Below are positions 45,517 to 54,601 of a DNA stretch of 64,000 nucleotides, one piece after another (within the stretch, counting starts at the first letter, position 1; the number at the start of each line of letters is the position of its first letter). The notes beneath the pieces are model-generated. The model searched no databases. It had not been told where the DNA came from and worked only from the letters and a program-made list of their open reading frames with translations. The DNA lies in contig JAFWZX010000031.1 of assembly GCA_017517275.1 (NCBI GenBank), positions 54,393-118,392 on the forward strand. The letters run 5' to 3'. The translations under genes and the position numbers were made by a program. Source of the stretch: Clostridia bacterium. GTDB taxonomy: Bacteria > Bacillota > Clostridia > UBA1212 > UBA1255.

Positions 45517-48102
45517 ATGAACTTTTTGGACTCTAAAAGAAAAAAAACATACGTTCTTTTTTTTAGTTTTGCAATACCGGCGTTGATCTTATTGCTGGTT
45601 TTCATGCATTACGGTTTTGCTCCGTTTGGTGACGGATCAAAATCTTTGCTTGCCATGGATATGGCAGGGCAATATTCGCAATTTTATAAAGGTCTTAAAA
45701 ATTTCTCGGATCAGGACAGTGTGTTTTTTTCATGGTCAAAAGCGCTTGGGACAAACTACGTAGGCGTATTTGCTTACTATCTTGCAAGTCCTTTATCATG
45801 GCTTACGCTTTTATGTCCAAACGAGCATATGGCGTCCGGTATTTTGTTTCTTACAGTTTTAAAAGTAGGATTGTGCGGCCTTACGTTTGCTTTGTATCTA
45901 AGATCACGAGGGCTTAAGTGTCACGTGTGTGTGTTATTTTCAACGTTTTATGCTTTGATGTCATATAATTTGGTATATCTTATGTGCCTGATGTGGATAG
46001 ATGCAGTTATATGGCTACCTTTAATATTGCTTCTGATCGATCGCTTAATAACCACCGGTAAGTGGGGACTGCTTACCGTCTCATATGCCGTTTTGTTTAT
46101 ATCTACTTACTATATGGCGTATATATGCGGGATTTTCTCGGCGTGTTATTTCTTATATAGACTGTTTACTGAAAAAGATAGTGCATTAAAGCTTAAAGCG
46201 GTTAAAAGCGGTAAATTCCTGTTCTCTGTTATATCAGCAATAGGCCTTGGTGCGTGGCTTCTTATTCCTACTGTTTCGTCGCTTTTTGAAGGGAAACTTA
46301 GCGGAGAGTCATCTTTGTTTGCAACATTTTTTAAGCAAAGTAAAGAAGCTCCGTTTGCTTTCGACAGCAAGGATATGCTGATCAAATTCTTTAACGGCGT
46401 ATATGACAGTATAACAAATAACGGAATGCCTTTTTTCTATTGCGGCGTGGTTGTAATGGTAATGTTTCTTGGTTTTTTCTTTGTAAAAAGCATCAAAATG
46501 CAAAAAAAATTGCTTCTTATCGCTATAACGGCCTTCTTTATTTCCTCTTTTTGTCTGACACTTTTAAATTATGCATGGCATGTTTTTCAAAAACCAAACT
46601 GGTTCCCGTTTAGATTCAGCTTTCTGTTTTTTTTCGTAATAATATATGCGGCAGCTGTTGCTTTTGACAGAATAAAAGACATTCCGTGGCATTTCTTCGT
46701 GGCTGCAATCGCCGTTTTTACAATGATATGTTTAATTGCGTTAAAGTCTACAAATCCATCGATACAAACAGAGGACATAAATATCACGTTGGCACTTTTT
46801 ACAGTCTGTGCACTATTGATGCTTTTGATGAATTACAAAAAGAAAGCTATAGTATACATTGTATGTTTTGTAACCATATGCGTCACGTCGACTTACGATA
46901 TATCGCGCCATGCAAATGCGATGTTTGAAGGGATAGACGGTGCTCATTTTTACGAGTCCTCTGAGCAACATAAAAAATACTACGTTGCCATGGAACAGAT
47001 GATAGAAGCTGCGGAGAAAGACAGTGGCGGCCGACTGTTCAGAGTAGGGCAGAGTGCTTTTCAAAGTTTTAACGAACCGATAGGGCTCGGGTATTCTTCG
47101 ATTAGCCATTATAGCTCTGCTTTTGATGCCGACGTCAATTATATGCTGTCAGATCTTGGATACGGAGATTACTATTACTGGGTCGCTCCCTTTGGCGGCA
47201 GTCTTGTGACTGATATGATTTTGTCCACGAAATATATTATTGTACCTGATAGCGCAGGTTCGCAGTTTCCGGATATAAAGGTACTGGAATTTAATAACAT
47301 TCCGCAAAAACAGTATGAGACGGTTATCTCGCAAGATGGTTTTACTCTTTACAGAAATCAATATGCTCTGCCTATTGCATTTAGCGCTAACGCTGAGATT
47401 ATGGATTACAGATTATCTTCTGATTTTGTTGTAAATCAGAATAAATTACTCAATGCCATGACAGGCAGTCACAATGTGTATTTATCTCCGGTTGACTACG
47501 ATTGTGTAAAGGACGGTTACACGTATACTTATACCATAGAAGCCACTTGCGACGGTGTCTTATATGCTACAATTCCAAATAATGGTTATCCCCGCAGTGA
47601 TGCGACTGTTAACGACAAATATTTTTGCCGGCTGTATTCAGCAGAGCTGGATTGCCTTATATATATGGGCTATTATCACCAAGGTGACGAGATTAAAGTG
47701 AGCTTGTCTAATTCAAATAAAAATTTTGATCCTGATCAAAATGATTTTTATATGTTTAACATACACACTTTCTCACAGGAAGCGGCAAAGCTTGCTCAAG
47801 GAGGTATGCACGTAAACAAGTGGTCAGAAGGTTATGTTGAGGGTACGGTAACAAACGATATCGATCAGGTGATTTTCACTTCGATTCCATACGATGACGG
47901 TTGGCATATAACGGTAGACGGCAAGGCTGTACAAACTCGTTCTGCAGCAGGCTTTATGGCCTTTGAGGCAGATTCAGGTGAGCATTTTGTAACGATGAAA
48001 TATTATGCGCCGGGACAACAGGCCGGATTATGTATTTCAATTGTTACAGTAGTTGTTTTGTACGCAATATATAATTTAAAAAAAGTGAGAAGATGTAAGT
48101 AA
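45517..48102 (+). CDS. YfhO-family polytopic membrane protein
   Basis: Large multi-pass protein, 861 aa, of the YfhO family, which in Firmicutes is linked with glycosylation of cell-wall polymers or lipoteichoic acid. About twelve hydrophobic segments cover residues 10-470, including PLSWLTLLCPN and the GxxFALYLRSRG-like loop, then an outside beta-rich domain (about 480-830) with SISHYSSAFDADVNYMLSDLGY and FTSIPYDDGWHITVDGK, and a last helix near 840. No ribosome site is strong; it starts eight bases after the regulator stop. Its end overlaps tcdA by one base. Confidence 0.85.
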   Translation: MNFLDSKRKKTYVLFFSFAIPALILLLVFMHYGFAPFGDGSKSLLAMDMAGQYSQFYKGLKNFSDQDSVFFSWSKALGTNYVGVFAYYLASPLSWLTLLCPNEHMASGILFLTVLKVGLCGLTFALYLRSRGLKCHVCVLFSTFYALMSYNLVYLMCLMWIDAVIWLPLILLLIDRLITTGKWGLLTVSYAVLFISTYYMAYICGIFSACYFLYRLFTEKDSALKLKAVKSGKFLFSVISAIGLGAWLLIPTVSSLFEGKLSGESSLFATFFKQSKEAPFAFDSKDMLIKFFNGVYDSITNNGMPFFYCGVVVMVMFLGFFFVKSIKMQKKLLLIAITAFFISSFCLTLLNYAWHVFQKPNWFPFRFSFLFFFVIIYAAAVAFDRIKDIPWHFFVAAIAVFTMICLIALKSTNPSIQTEDINITLALFTVCALLMLLMNYKKKAIVYIVCFVTICVTSTYDISRHANAMFEGIDGAHFYESSEQHKKYYVAMEQMIEAAEKDSGGRLFRVGQSAFQSFNEPIGLGYSSISHYSSAFDADVNYMLSDLGYGDYYYWVAPFGGSLVTDMILSTKYIIVPDSAGSQFPDIKVLEFNNIPQKQYETVISQDGFTLYRNQYALPIAFSANAEIMDYRLSSDFVVNQNKLLNAMTGSHNVYLSPVDYDCVKDGYTYTYTIEATCDGVLYATIPNNGYPRSDATVNDKYFCRLYSAELDCLIYMGYYHQGDEIKVSLSNSNKNFDPDQNDFYMFNIHTFSQEAAKLAQGGMHVNKWSEGYVEGTVTNDIDQVIFTSIPYDDGWHITVDGKAVQTRSAAGFMAFEADSGEHFVTMKYYAPGQQAGLCISIVTVVVLYAIYNLKKVRRCK

Positions 48103-48800
48103 TGGAAGATATGTACCTGAGAACTGAAGCGGTGCTTGGTAAAATGGCAGTTGAAAAAATAAAGAATGCGAACGTCCTTTTGCTTGGAGTAGGCGGAGTG
48201 GGCTCGTATTGTGCGGAGGCGCTGTGTCGTGCCGGGATAGGAAGCTTCACTCTTATCGATCCTGATATTGTAAATCCTACCAATATTAATCGCCAACTGG
48301 TGGCTTTGAATTCTACTGTGGGAAGGAACAAGGTTGACGTTATGCGGGAACGCATGCTTGATATCAATCCCCATTGCCTCGTGAACGTTATTAAGGCTTC
48401 TTTCGGAGAAGAGTATGACAGGATAAATACGGTTGACTTTTCACAGTATGATTATGTTGTAGACTGCATAGACTCTGTTGATGACAAGATTTACATTATT
48501 TGTAAGGCAACGGAAGCAGGTGTAAATATTATAAGCAGTATGGGTGCTGCAAATAAACTTAATCCGTCACTATTTACGATTACTGATATTTATAAGACCA
48601 CCAACTGCCCGCTTGCAAAGGTAATGCGCCGCAGACTTCGTGAGAAGGGGATCCAGAGCCTTAAGGTTGCTTTTTCGACTGAAATACCGCGTCCTTCAAC
48701 GATGCCCGGGATGCCGCTTGGAAGCCTATCTTTTGTGCCGTCTGCCTGCGGCCTTGTTATTGCAGGCGAGGTTATAAGGAATATTGGTGAAGTTGTGTGA
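48102..48800 (+). CDS. tcdA: tRNA threonylcarbamoyladenosine dehydratase
   Basis: E1-like ATP-dependent enzyme that cyclises t6A at tRNA position 37. The 232-aa protein has the adenylation loop GVGGVGSYCAEALCRAGIG (near 30-48), the DPDIVNPTNINRQLVAL motif with the NxNRQ residues, KVDVMRERM, and DCIDSVDDK. The catalytic-type segment TTNCPLAKVMRRRLRE and the C-terminal end fit TcdA/CsdL rather than ThiF or MoeB. It is joined to the YfhO gene by TAATG, which appears to be coupling without functional relation. Confidence 0.92.
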   Translation: MEDMYLRTEAVLGKMAVEKIKNANVLLLGVGGVGSYCAEALCRAGIGSFTLIDPDIVNPTNINRQLVALNSTVGRNKVDVMRERMLDINPHCLVNVIKASFGEEYDRINTVDFSQYDYVVDCIDSVDDKIYIICKATEAGVNIISSMGAANKLNPSLFTITDIYKTTNCPLAKVMRRRLREKGIQSLKVAFSTEIPRPSTMPGMPLGSLSFVPSACGLVIAGEVIRNIGEVV

Positions 48801-48806
48801 AAAGCA

Positions 48807-48835
48807 TTGATTTTTTTCACTAAAAAGAGTATAGT
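48807..48835 (+). promoter_or_regulatory. thrS promoter
   Basis: TTGATT (48807-48812) and TATAGT (48830-48835) with a 17-base spacer. The leader to the ATG at 48905 is only about 65 bases, too short for a T-box. Confidence 0.7.
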
Positions 48836-48838
48836 GAA
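48816..48838. repeat. Inverted repeat across the thrS -10 region
   Basis: TTCACTA (48816-48822) and TAGTGAA (48832-48838) are perfect inverted arms around nine bases that include part of the -10. The place is right for an operator, but no regulator is known to bind it. Confidence 0.4.
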
Positions 48839-48904
48839 TCATTATCGTCCGGAAGGATGGTAAATATATATTTATATAAGCAGCATATAGAAAGGAGCGC
48901 TTTT

Positions 48905-50713
48905 ATGGTACAGATTACAATGAGTGATGGTTCAATCCGCGAGATTGAAGATAATAGTGAAGAAGGATTGAAGGTGTACAGACACACAACATCCCACGTT
49001 ATGGCACAGGCTGTAAAGAGATTATTCCCGGAAGCAAAGCTTGCTATAGGTCCTGCTATTGAGAATGGTTTTTACTACGACTTTGATATAGACACGACTT
49101 TTACACCTGATATTATTGAAAAGATTGAAGGTGAGATGAAGGCGATTATTAAGGCTAAATATCCTATCGAAGCATTTACGCTTCCCCGTGATGAGGCTGT
49201 TCGTTTTATGGAGGAGAAGGGTGAACAATATAAGATTGAGCTTATAAATGATCTTCCTGAGGATGCACAGATATCCTTCTATAAACAAGGAGAGTTCGTA
49301 GACCTTTGTGCAGGTCCGCATCTTCCGGATACAGGCAGAGTTCGTGCATTTAAGCTTACTCAGGTTGCCGGAGCCTATTGGAGAGGCAATGAGAAGAATA
49401 AGATGCTTCAGCGTATTTACGGCGTAAGCTTCCTTGATAAAAAGGCTCTTACCGCATATTTAGAGCAGGTTGAAGAGGCTAAGAAGAGAGATCATAATAA
49501 GCTTGGGCGTGAGTTGGAGATTTTCACAACGTCAGACGTTATTGGCCAAGGTCTTCCGATTCTTCTGCCTAAGGGAACAAAGATTATTCAGATTCTTCAG
49601 AGATTTGTAGAGGATGAAGAAGAAAAACGCGGATATCTTCGTACAAAGACTCCTTTGATGACGAAGTCTGATTTATATAAAATATCAGGACATTGGGATC
49701 ATTACCTTGACGGTATGTTTGTTCTTGGTGATCCGGCGAAGTCAGATACAGAAGAAGTTCTTGCATTAAGACCTATGACGTGTCCGTTCCAATATCAGGC
49801 ATATCTTACAAAAACAAGAAGCTATAGAGATCTTCCTTTAAGATACGGAGAGACGTCTACGCTCTTCCGTAATGAAGCATCAGGAGAGATGCACGGCCTT
49901 ATCAGAGTTCGTCAATTTACTATTTCAGAAGGTCACCTTATGTGCCGTCCGGATCAGCTCGAAGATGAGTTTGCAAGATGTTTGGATCTGGCAAACTTTA
50001 TGCTCAAGACGTTGGGCCTTTATGAGGACGTTTCTTACCGATTCTCTAAGTGGGATCCTGATAATAGAGAGAAATATATCGGAACAGATGAGCAGTGGAA
50101 CGATGCACAGGATATTATGAGAAATATTCTTGATCACATGGGAATCAACTATACAGAACAGGCGGGAGAGGCTGCTTTCTACGGTCCTAAACTTGATATT
50201 CAGATTAAGAATGTTTTCGGTAAAGAAGATACACTTATTACAATTCAGGTTGACCTGCAGCTTGCAAAGCTTTTCGATATGGTTTATGTTGATAAAGACG
50301 GCACGAAGAAGAATCCGTATATTATCCATCGTACGTCACTTGGTTGCTATGAGCGTACTCTTGCATTGCTTATCGAGAAATACGCCGGCGCATTCCCCGC
50401 ATGGCTTGCGCCTGAGCAGGTAAGAGTTCTGCCTATTATGGAAAATCAATCAGATTATTGTGCAGAAGTTGTAAAGAAGCTTAAGGATAAAGGTTTCAGG
50501 GCAGAACTTGACGACCGTAATGAAAAGATCGGTTACCGCGTTCGCGAAGCACAAGTTCAGAAGATTCCTTATATGCTTGTCTGCGGAGATCGCGAGATGC
50601 AAGAAGGTACGGTAAGTGTACGTGCTCGCAAGGAAAATGCAATGAAGACAATGTCTCTTGATGAGTTTATTGAAATGCTTACAGAAGAAGTTGACAAAAA
50701 GGTTATTAAATAA
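48905..50713 (+). CDS. thrS: Threonine--tRNA ligase, form without TGS domain
   Basis: Charges tRNA-Thr. The 602-aa enzyme lacks the usual 60-residue N-terminal TGS domain: the editing-site HTTSH is already at residues 27-31. The editing domain (LCAGPHLPDTG), class II motif 2 (FRNEASGEMHGLIRVRQFT) and motif 3 (GCYERTLALLIE) are present, as is the anticodon-binding C-terminus. The zinc-cysteine segment reads MTCPFQYQ instead of the MNCPGHVQ of E. coli, and the zinc histidines fall in SEGHLMC and IIHRTS. ATG 48905 follows AAAGGAG; the in-frame extension upstream contains the promoter leader and is rejected. Confidence 0.95.
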   Translation: MVQITMSDGSIREIEDNSEEGLKVYRHTTSHVMAQAVKRLFPEAKLAIGPAIENGFYYDFDIDTTFTPDIIEKIEGEMKAIIKAKYPIEAFTLPRDEAVRFMEEKGEQYKIELINDLPEDAQISFYKQGEFVDLCAGPHLPDTGRVRAFKLTQVAGAYWRGNEKNKMLQRIYGVSFLDKKALTAYLEQVEEAKKRDHNKLGRELEIFTTSDVIGQGLPILLPKGTKIIQILQRFVEDEEEKRGYLRTKTPLMTKSDLYKISGHWDHYLDGMFVLGDPAKSDTEEVLALRPMTCPFQYQAYLTKTRSYRDLPLRYGETSTLFRNEASGEMHGLIRVRQFTISEGHLMCRPDQLEDEFARCLDLANFMLKTLGLYEDVSYRFSKWDPDNREKYIGTDEQWNDAQDIMRNILDHMGINYTEQAGEAAFYGPKLDIQIKNVFGKEDTLITIQVDLQLAKLFDMVYVDKDGTKKNPYIIHRTSLGCYERTLALLIEKYAGAFPAWLAPEQVRVLPIMENQSDYCAEVVKKLKDKGFRAELDDRNEKIGYRVREAQVQKIPYMLVCGDREMQEGTVSVRARKENAMKTMSLDEFIEMLTEEVDKKVIK

Positions 50714-50717
50714 AATG

Positions 50718-50747
50718 TTGACAAGAATTTATACATGGTTGTATAAT
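50718..50747 (+). promoter_or_regulatory. rpsU promoter
   Basis: TTGACA (50718-50723) and TATAAT (50742-50747), spacer 18, start five bases after the thrS stop. The transcript leader before rpsU is about 80 bases. Confidence 0.85.
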
Positions 50748-50836
50748 AACCGAGTTGCATCGTTTTGATGCAGTCTAAAAAAAGTACTTATAAGTTTCCG
50801 TCAACCGGTGTTAGAGTTGAAGGGAGGGAAAATAGA

Positions 50837-51010
50837 ATGTCAGAAGTTAGAGTAAAAGAAAACGAATCCTTAGATAGCGCTCTTAAGAGATGGAAGAGAT
50901 CATGTGCAAAAGCAGGTACTCTTGCTGAAGTTAGAAAGCGTGAGCACTACGAAAAACCCAGCGTTCGTCGTAAGAAGAAGTCTGAGGCTGCAAGAAAACG
51001 CAAGTATTAA
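50837..51010 (+). CDS. rpsU: Ribosomal protein S21
   Basis: Small basic 30S protein of 57 aa, [20 protein letters not shown] at the start and [14 protein letters not shown] at the end, as usual. The start is ATG 50837, behind AGGGAGGG at 50820-50827; in-frame codons upstream would add a leader unlike any S21. It has its own strong promoter and a terminator, so it is a single-gene unit, while in other Firmicutes it often lies with yqeY or dnaG. Confidence 0.97.
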   Translation: MSEVRVKENESLDSALKRWKRSCAKAGTLAEVRKREHYEKPSVRRKKKSEAARKRKY

Positions 51011-51020
51011 TTTAAATAAG

Positions 51021-51052
51021 AATCCCGATGTTTTAAACATCGGGATTTTTTA
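51021..51052 (+). terminator. Terminator after rpsU
   Basis: AATCCCGATG (51021-51030) and CATCGGGATT (51038-51047) form a 10-bp stem with a short AT loop, followed by TTTTT. The stretch from here to 51237 holds no gene I can support. Confidence 0.93.
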
Positions 51053-51237
51053 TGCTAACGTGCAGTAATCATCGGTGCTGCAGGCTGTATGATACGGAGA
51101 ATACGTAGATGCAACTCATAGCGCTGAAGAGGCAGGTCTTCCGGATGATTTTTCAATGTACAAAAATTCATTGTGAGGAAAAAGGCGAGGAGTATCATGT
51201 TCGCTTGTCGGATTGTGAAAGTCTGCCGTGTTTCTGC

Positions 51238-51266
51238 TTGACAGATCAAACAACGTAATGTAGGAT
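51238..51266 (+). promoter_or_regulatory. Possible melA promoter
   Basis: TTGACA (51238-51243) and TAGGAT (51261-51266) are 17 bases apart. The -35 is perfect and the -10 weak, which would suit an activated sugar gene. Confidence 0.5.
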
Positions 51267-51303
51267 TAACAGCAATATAACGAATATAGAGGAGGAATTC
51301 TAT

Positions 51304-52608
51304 ATGAAAATAACATTTATGGGCGCCGGAAGTACTGTTTTTGCAAAAAATGTATTAGGCGATTGCATGGTTAGCAAAACTATTACAAACTTCGAAATTG
51401 CACTTTATGATATTGATGAAAAGCGTCTTGATGATTCACATAAGATGCTTGAGGCGATAAAAAAGTTTTCAAAAGCAAAAGTTAAGATTAAATCATATCT
51501 CGGTGTTAACAACAGAAAAAAAGCACTCAAAGGTGCTGATTTCGTAGTCAATGCTATTCAAGTAGGCGGCTATGATCCTTGTACTATTATTGACTTTGAA
51601 GTTCCTAAGAAATACGGTCTTAGACAAACAATTGCAGATACACTTGGTATCGGAGGCATATTCAGAGCTCTTAGAACGATACCTGTTGTTATAGATTTCC
51701 TGCATGATATGGAAGAGGTTTGTCCAAATGCTATCTTTATCAACTACACAAATCCGATGGCAATGATAACAAGTGCTATGCAAAGAGCGTCGTCAATTCA
51801 ATCTGTCGGTCTGTGCCATAGTGTACAGGTTTGCGCTCCTACACTTATGAATGCAGTAGGCCTTCCGTATGACGATACGATACAGTGGAAAATTGCCGGT
51901 ATCAATCATCAGGCATGGCTCCTTGAAATATCTAAAGACGGCAAGGATCTGTATCCTGAGATTAAGAGACTTTCTCTTGAAAAGGGTGCTCCCGATTATG
52001 ACAGAGTACGTCACGAGATTATGCACAAATTCGGTTACTACATAACAGAATCCAGTGAGCATTCATCAGAGTATATGCCATATTTTATTAAACCGGATCA
52101 TCCTGAGCTTATTGAAAAATATAATATCCCGCTGGATGAATATCCGAGAAGATGTATTAATCAGATTAAGGATTGGGAATCAAGACGTTCAACCCTCACT
52201 GAAGTAGATAAGTTAGAGCACAAAAGGTCAGGGGAATATGCATCTTATATGATTGAAGCAATGCTTACGAATAAGCCTTATAAATTCGGCGGTAACGTTC
52301 TGAATAACGGCCTTATTACAAACCTTCCTGCTAATGCGGCAGTTGAGGTTCCTTGCATAATTGATGCCTCAGGTATTCAGCCTATTAAAGTAGGAGCGCT
52401 GCCTGAACAATGTGCGGCTCTTAACAGAACGAATATCAATCCTCAATTACTCACAGTAGAAGCAGCCCTTACAGGTAAAAAGGAATACATTTATCACGCA
52501 GCAATGCTTGATCCTCATACAAGCGCACAACTCACTATAGACGAGATCATCTCACTCTGCGACGACCTTATTGAAGCACACGGTGATTGGTTGCCTAAAT
52601 ATAATTAA
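51304..52608 (+). CDS. melA: Alpha-galactosidase, GH4 (MelA type)
   Basis: NAD+- and Mn2+-dependent glycosidase that removes alpha-galactose from melibiose- or raffinose-type sugars in the cytoplasm. The 434-aa protein begins with the dinucleotide loop FMGAGSTVF, then VVNAIQVGGYDPCTIIDFEVPKKYGLRQTIADTLG-like sequence, the metal Cys in VGLCHSVQ and His in AGINHQAW, and ends in LIEAHGDWLPKYN, all very near E. coli MelA. GGAGG precedes ATG 51304. No melibiose transporter adjoins. It converges on the next gene with no spacer between the stop codons. Confidence 0.93.
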   Translation: MKITFMGAGSTVFAKNVLGDCMVSKTITNFEIALYDIDEKRLDDSHKMLEAIKKFSKAKVKIKSYLGVNNRKKALKGADFVVNAIQVGGYDPCTIIDFEVPKKYGLRQTIADTLGIGGIFRALRTIPVVIDFLHDMEEVCPNAIFINYTNPMAMITSAMQRASSIQSVGLCHSVQVCAPTLMNAVGLPYDDTIQWKIAGINHQAWLLEISKDGKDLYPEIKRLSLEKGAPDYDRVRHEIMHKFGYYITESSEHSSEYMPYFIKPDHPELIEKYNIPLDEYPRRCINQIKDWESRRSTLTEVDKLEHKRSGEYASYMIEAMLTNKPYKFGGNVLNNGLITNLPANAAVEVPCIIDASGIQPIKVGALPEQCAALNRTNINPQLLTVEAALTGKKEYIYHAAMLDPHTSAQLTIDEIISLCDDLIEAHGDWLPKYN

Positions 52609-52616
52609 TTATATTT
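52597..52616. repeat. Perfect AT-only palindrome at convergent stop codons
   Basis: AAATATAATT and its complement AATTATATTT meet without spacer, and both stop codons (TAA at 52606-52608, and its mate on the minus strand) lie inside. It may act as a weak two-way terminator; a hairpin of A-T pairs only would be unstable. Confidence 0.35.
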
Positions 52617-53862
52617 TTCTACATTCAATATAATATCTTTTTTCAGTTGACTCTCCCATGGAAAATGTTTTTCGTGGGAGAGAACCATTTTTTACAATAG
52701 TTGGGAAGAAGTCATATTTATCCATAGAAGGCAGGAAGAATCCCATATTGCCGTCTTTTGCACCAAGCTCTGATACTGTTTCAGCTTCATGTATGTAATC
52801 AATATCAACGTCTTTATGAAGCGCTATGTATTTATCCATAAGAAGCTGAAGAGCACCTACACTAAGAGTGTGAAGACTTTTTGGAAGTTTCAAAGTGTCT
52901 CGGACGGAACCAGCTACATAAGGTATTTCAAAGCAATCCTCCGCTTGAAATGATCCACACTCATTTTTACAAAACGTAATAAAATCAATTGCATTTACAT
53001 TGAAAAGGACTCTGTGAATAGGTTCAAAAACAATTGCGCTGTCAAAAATATTTTCAATCTCAACTAATGCGTAGCGGCAGGGAGACTCTGAATTTGCAAG
53101 ACCGGCTTTCTTAAGATTTTCGTAATGGGATTTTGCGGATGCTAAAGAATGATTGCCGTCTCCTACAGCATATAGTAAAGGATTTGCTTGATCAGAGGCT
53201 TCTTTAAGTGAAATAAGACTTTGGATAATTACGTCTTTCTCATTTTCATCGTTAATAACGAATGAACGTATGTGACCGCCGCCTAACATAAGATCGAAGT
53301 CGTATACAGGCTGCTTGGTTTTGCATAATTCGCAAAGAGGCTCAATTACAAGACGATCAGGATCATTTATCAAAATTAAAATATGAGGCATCTCAATTGG
53401 AGCATTTTTGCGTATTTTCACACGAGGAGGAATGCGCGACGTAACTGTTGCTTCTGAAGCACGTACAAGAGAGAACGAACCGGGATTGTAATCGTATTGC
53501 TCCAAATCTATTGCGGCAATAAGACCTTTGCGTATACCTGAGGAAACAGTTCTTTCTACGTATATGAATGAATCCTTATACTCTTCAAACGTACCGTCTG
53601 TTAAGTAATCTGACATGTTTTTATTTATAATTTTAATGCGATCATCATCATTTCCTTTGTCCAAATAGAATTCGGGGAACATAAGATTGTAGGTGGATTT
53701 GGTGCCGTTTGTTATTTGTTCTACTTTTTTCCAATAATCCGGATTGGAAGTAAATTGATCACAAGCAATCGTTGCCCACTTGTGAATATTTGTTTTATCT
53801 GCGGGTAATAATATATCTGCGGCCGTAATTCCGGCTGAAATAACAGAATTGATTGTTGACAT
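52609..53862 (-). CDS. DUF1015-family protein
   Basis: A 417-aa cytoplasmic protein of the DUF1015 family, which has no settled function. Family phrases include HKWATIACDQFTSNPDYW near the start, then VRASEATVTSRIPPRVKIRKNAPIEMPHILIL, and YAVGDGNHSLASAKSHYE. The GDGNHS segment with its acidic neighbours looks like a conserved active or metal site. AAAGGAG lies before the start on the minus strand. It converges on melA and diverges from the PRC-barrel gene, so it is a single-gene unit. Confidence 0.85.
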   Translation of the reverse strand: MSTINSVISAGITAADILLPADKTNIHKWATIACDQFTSNPDYWKKVEQITNGTKSTYNLMFPEFYLDKGNDDDRIKIINKNMSDYLTDGTFEEYKDSFIYVERTVSSGIRKGLIAAIDLEQYDYNPGSFSLVRASEATVTSRIPPRVKIRKNAPIEMPHILILINDPDRLVIEPLCELCKTKQPVYDFDLMLGGGHIRSFVINDENEKDVIIQSLISLKEASDQANPLLYAVGDGNHSLASAKSHYENLKKAGLANSESPCRYALVEIENIFDSAIVFEPIHRVLFNVNAIDFITFCKNECGSFQAEDCFEIPYVAGSVRDTLKLPKSLHTLSVGALQLLMDKYIALHKDVDIDYIHEAETVSELGAKDGNMGFFLPSMDKYDFFPTIVKNGSLPRKTFSMGESTEKRYYIECRKI

Positions 53863-53901
53863 AAATAAACTCCTTTTTGAGGGATTAGAATCACAAGGTA
53901 T

Positions 53902-53929
53902 ATTTTACAGAAAAATAGAAAATATACAA
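53902..53929 (-). promoter_or_regulatory. Promoter of the DUF1015 gene (minus strand)
   Basis: On the minus strand TTGTAT (53929-53924) and TAAAAT (53907-53902) are 16 bases apart, about 40 bases before the gene. The divergent PRC-barrel gene must have its promoter in the same 92-base gap, but I cannot assign it. Confidence 0.55.
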
Positions 53930-53954
53930 CAAAAAGATTTGGAGGGCTTTTCAC

Positions 53955-54431
53955 ATGGTCAGAATAATTGAAGCAAGAGGTGTGCCTGTAATTTGTTTAA
54001 AAAACGATGCCAGAGCAGGGTATCTGGGCGATGCACTGTATGACAGCAAGGATAACGTGGGAGGTTTCCTTGTAGACGGAGCCCCGGGATTCGGTAAAAA
54101 ATTTATCAGGCTTGAAGATATCCTTAAGTTGGATAAAACAGCCTGCGTGATTTACGATGAGAAGGCTCTGAACAGGTATGCGCACAACGTTCATTTAAAA
54201 AAGAGCAGCTTCTACGATAATGTGATAGGTAAAAACGTTTTGTCCGGTGACGGACAGGCGATGGGAGTTGTCAGCGATTGTATCTTTGATATGGAAAGCG
54301 GAACAATTGAAGAAATCGAACTTTCACGGGGCTTTATGGAAGATATTGTCGAGGGTCGAAACGTAATAAATCTTAAAGACGGCGTGGAGTTTGGCGAAGA
54401 ATTTATAATTGCAAGGGGAAATATACAATGA
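53955..54431 (+). CDS. PRC-barrel domain protein
   Basis: A 158-aa protein with two short beta-barrel units of PRC type. The first (about 20-70) has KFIRLEDILKLDKTACVIYD; the second (about 88-155) has VIGKNVLSGDGQAMGVVSDCIFD and IEEIELSRGFMEDIVEGRNVI. Such proteins occur beside AI-2E-family exporters and cell-envelope genes in clostridia, often with unknown role. A TTGGAGGGC site precedes ATG 53955. It overlaps a 57-aa gene (ATGA), then the exporter gene, forming a three-gene operon. Confidence 0.85.
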   Translation: MVRIIEARGVPVICLKNDARAGYLGDALYDSKDNVGGFLVDGAPGFGKKFIRLEDILKLDKTACVIYDEKALNRYAHNVHLKKSSFYDNVIGKNVLSGDGQAMGVVSDCIFDMESGTIEEIELSRGFMEDIVEGRNVINLKDGVEFGEEFIIARGNIQ

Positions 54432-54601
54432 ATACAGGTAAAATTCTTCCGGCTGTGATGCTGGGAATGGTATGTGGAGGAGTAGCAGGTGCAGCAGCGG
54501 CTTGTGCCGTAAAAAGTATGTGTGCAGGCAGCACTTGTAAAGCCGGTGCACTTCTCATAAAGGCCGGCAAAAAAATGAACGATATGAAGAGCATGTTTTG
54601 A
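54428..54601 (+). CDS. Small hydrophobic protein of 57 aa
   Basis: Unrecognised. It starts with ATG 54428 overlapping the PRC-barrel stop by four bases and ends by overlapping the next start by four bases, so it fits exactly between two coupled genes. The product has a Gly/Ala-rich hydrophobic segment (residues about 7-28, MLGMVCGGVAGAAAACAV), three further cysteines or basic residues around MCAGSTCKAG, and a Lys-rich tail ending MNDMKSMF. The hydrophobic part resembles a YtxH/DUF-type membrane anchor. The tight placement argues for a real gene, although it is too short for composition-based proof. Confidence 0.65.
   Translation: MNTGKILPAVMLGMVCGGVAGAAAACAVKSMCAGSTCKAGALLIKAGKKMNDMKSMF

Noticed and set aside
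48836..48904. T-box leader for thrS
   Set aside because: The leader is only about 65 bases with no specifier loop or T-box sequence visible.
51055..51249. A 64-codon minus-strand frame between rpsU and melA
   Set aside because: TTG start without a ribosome site, no recognisable motif, and it overlaps the melA -35 element.
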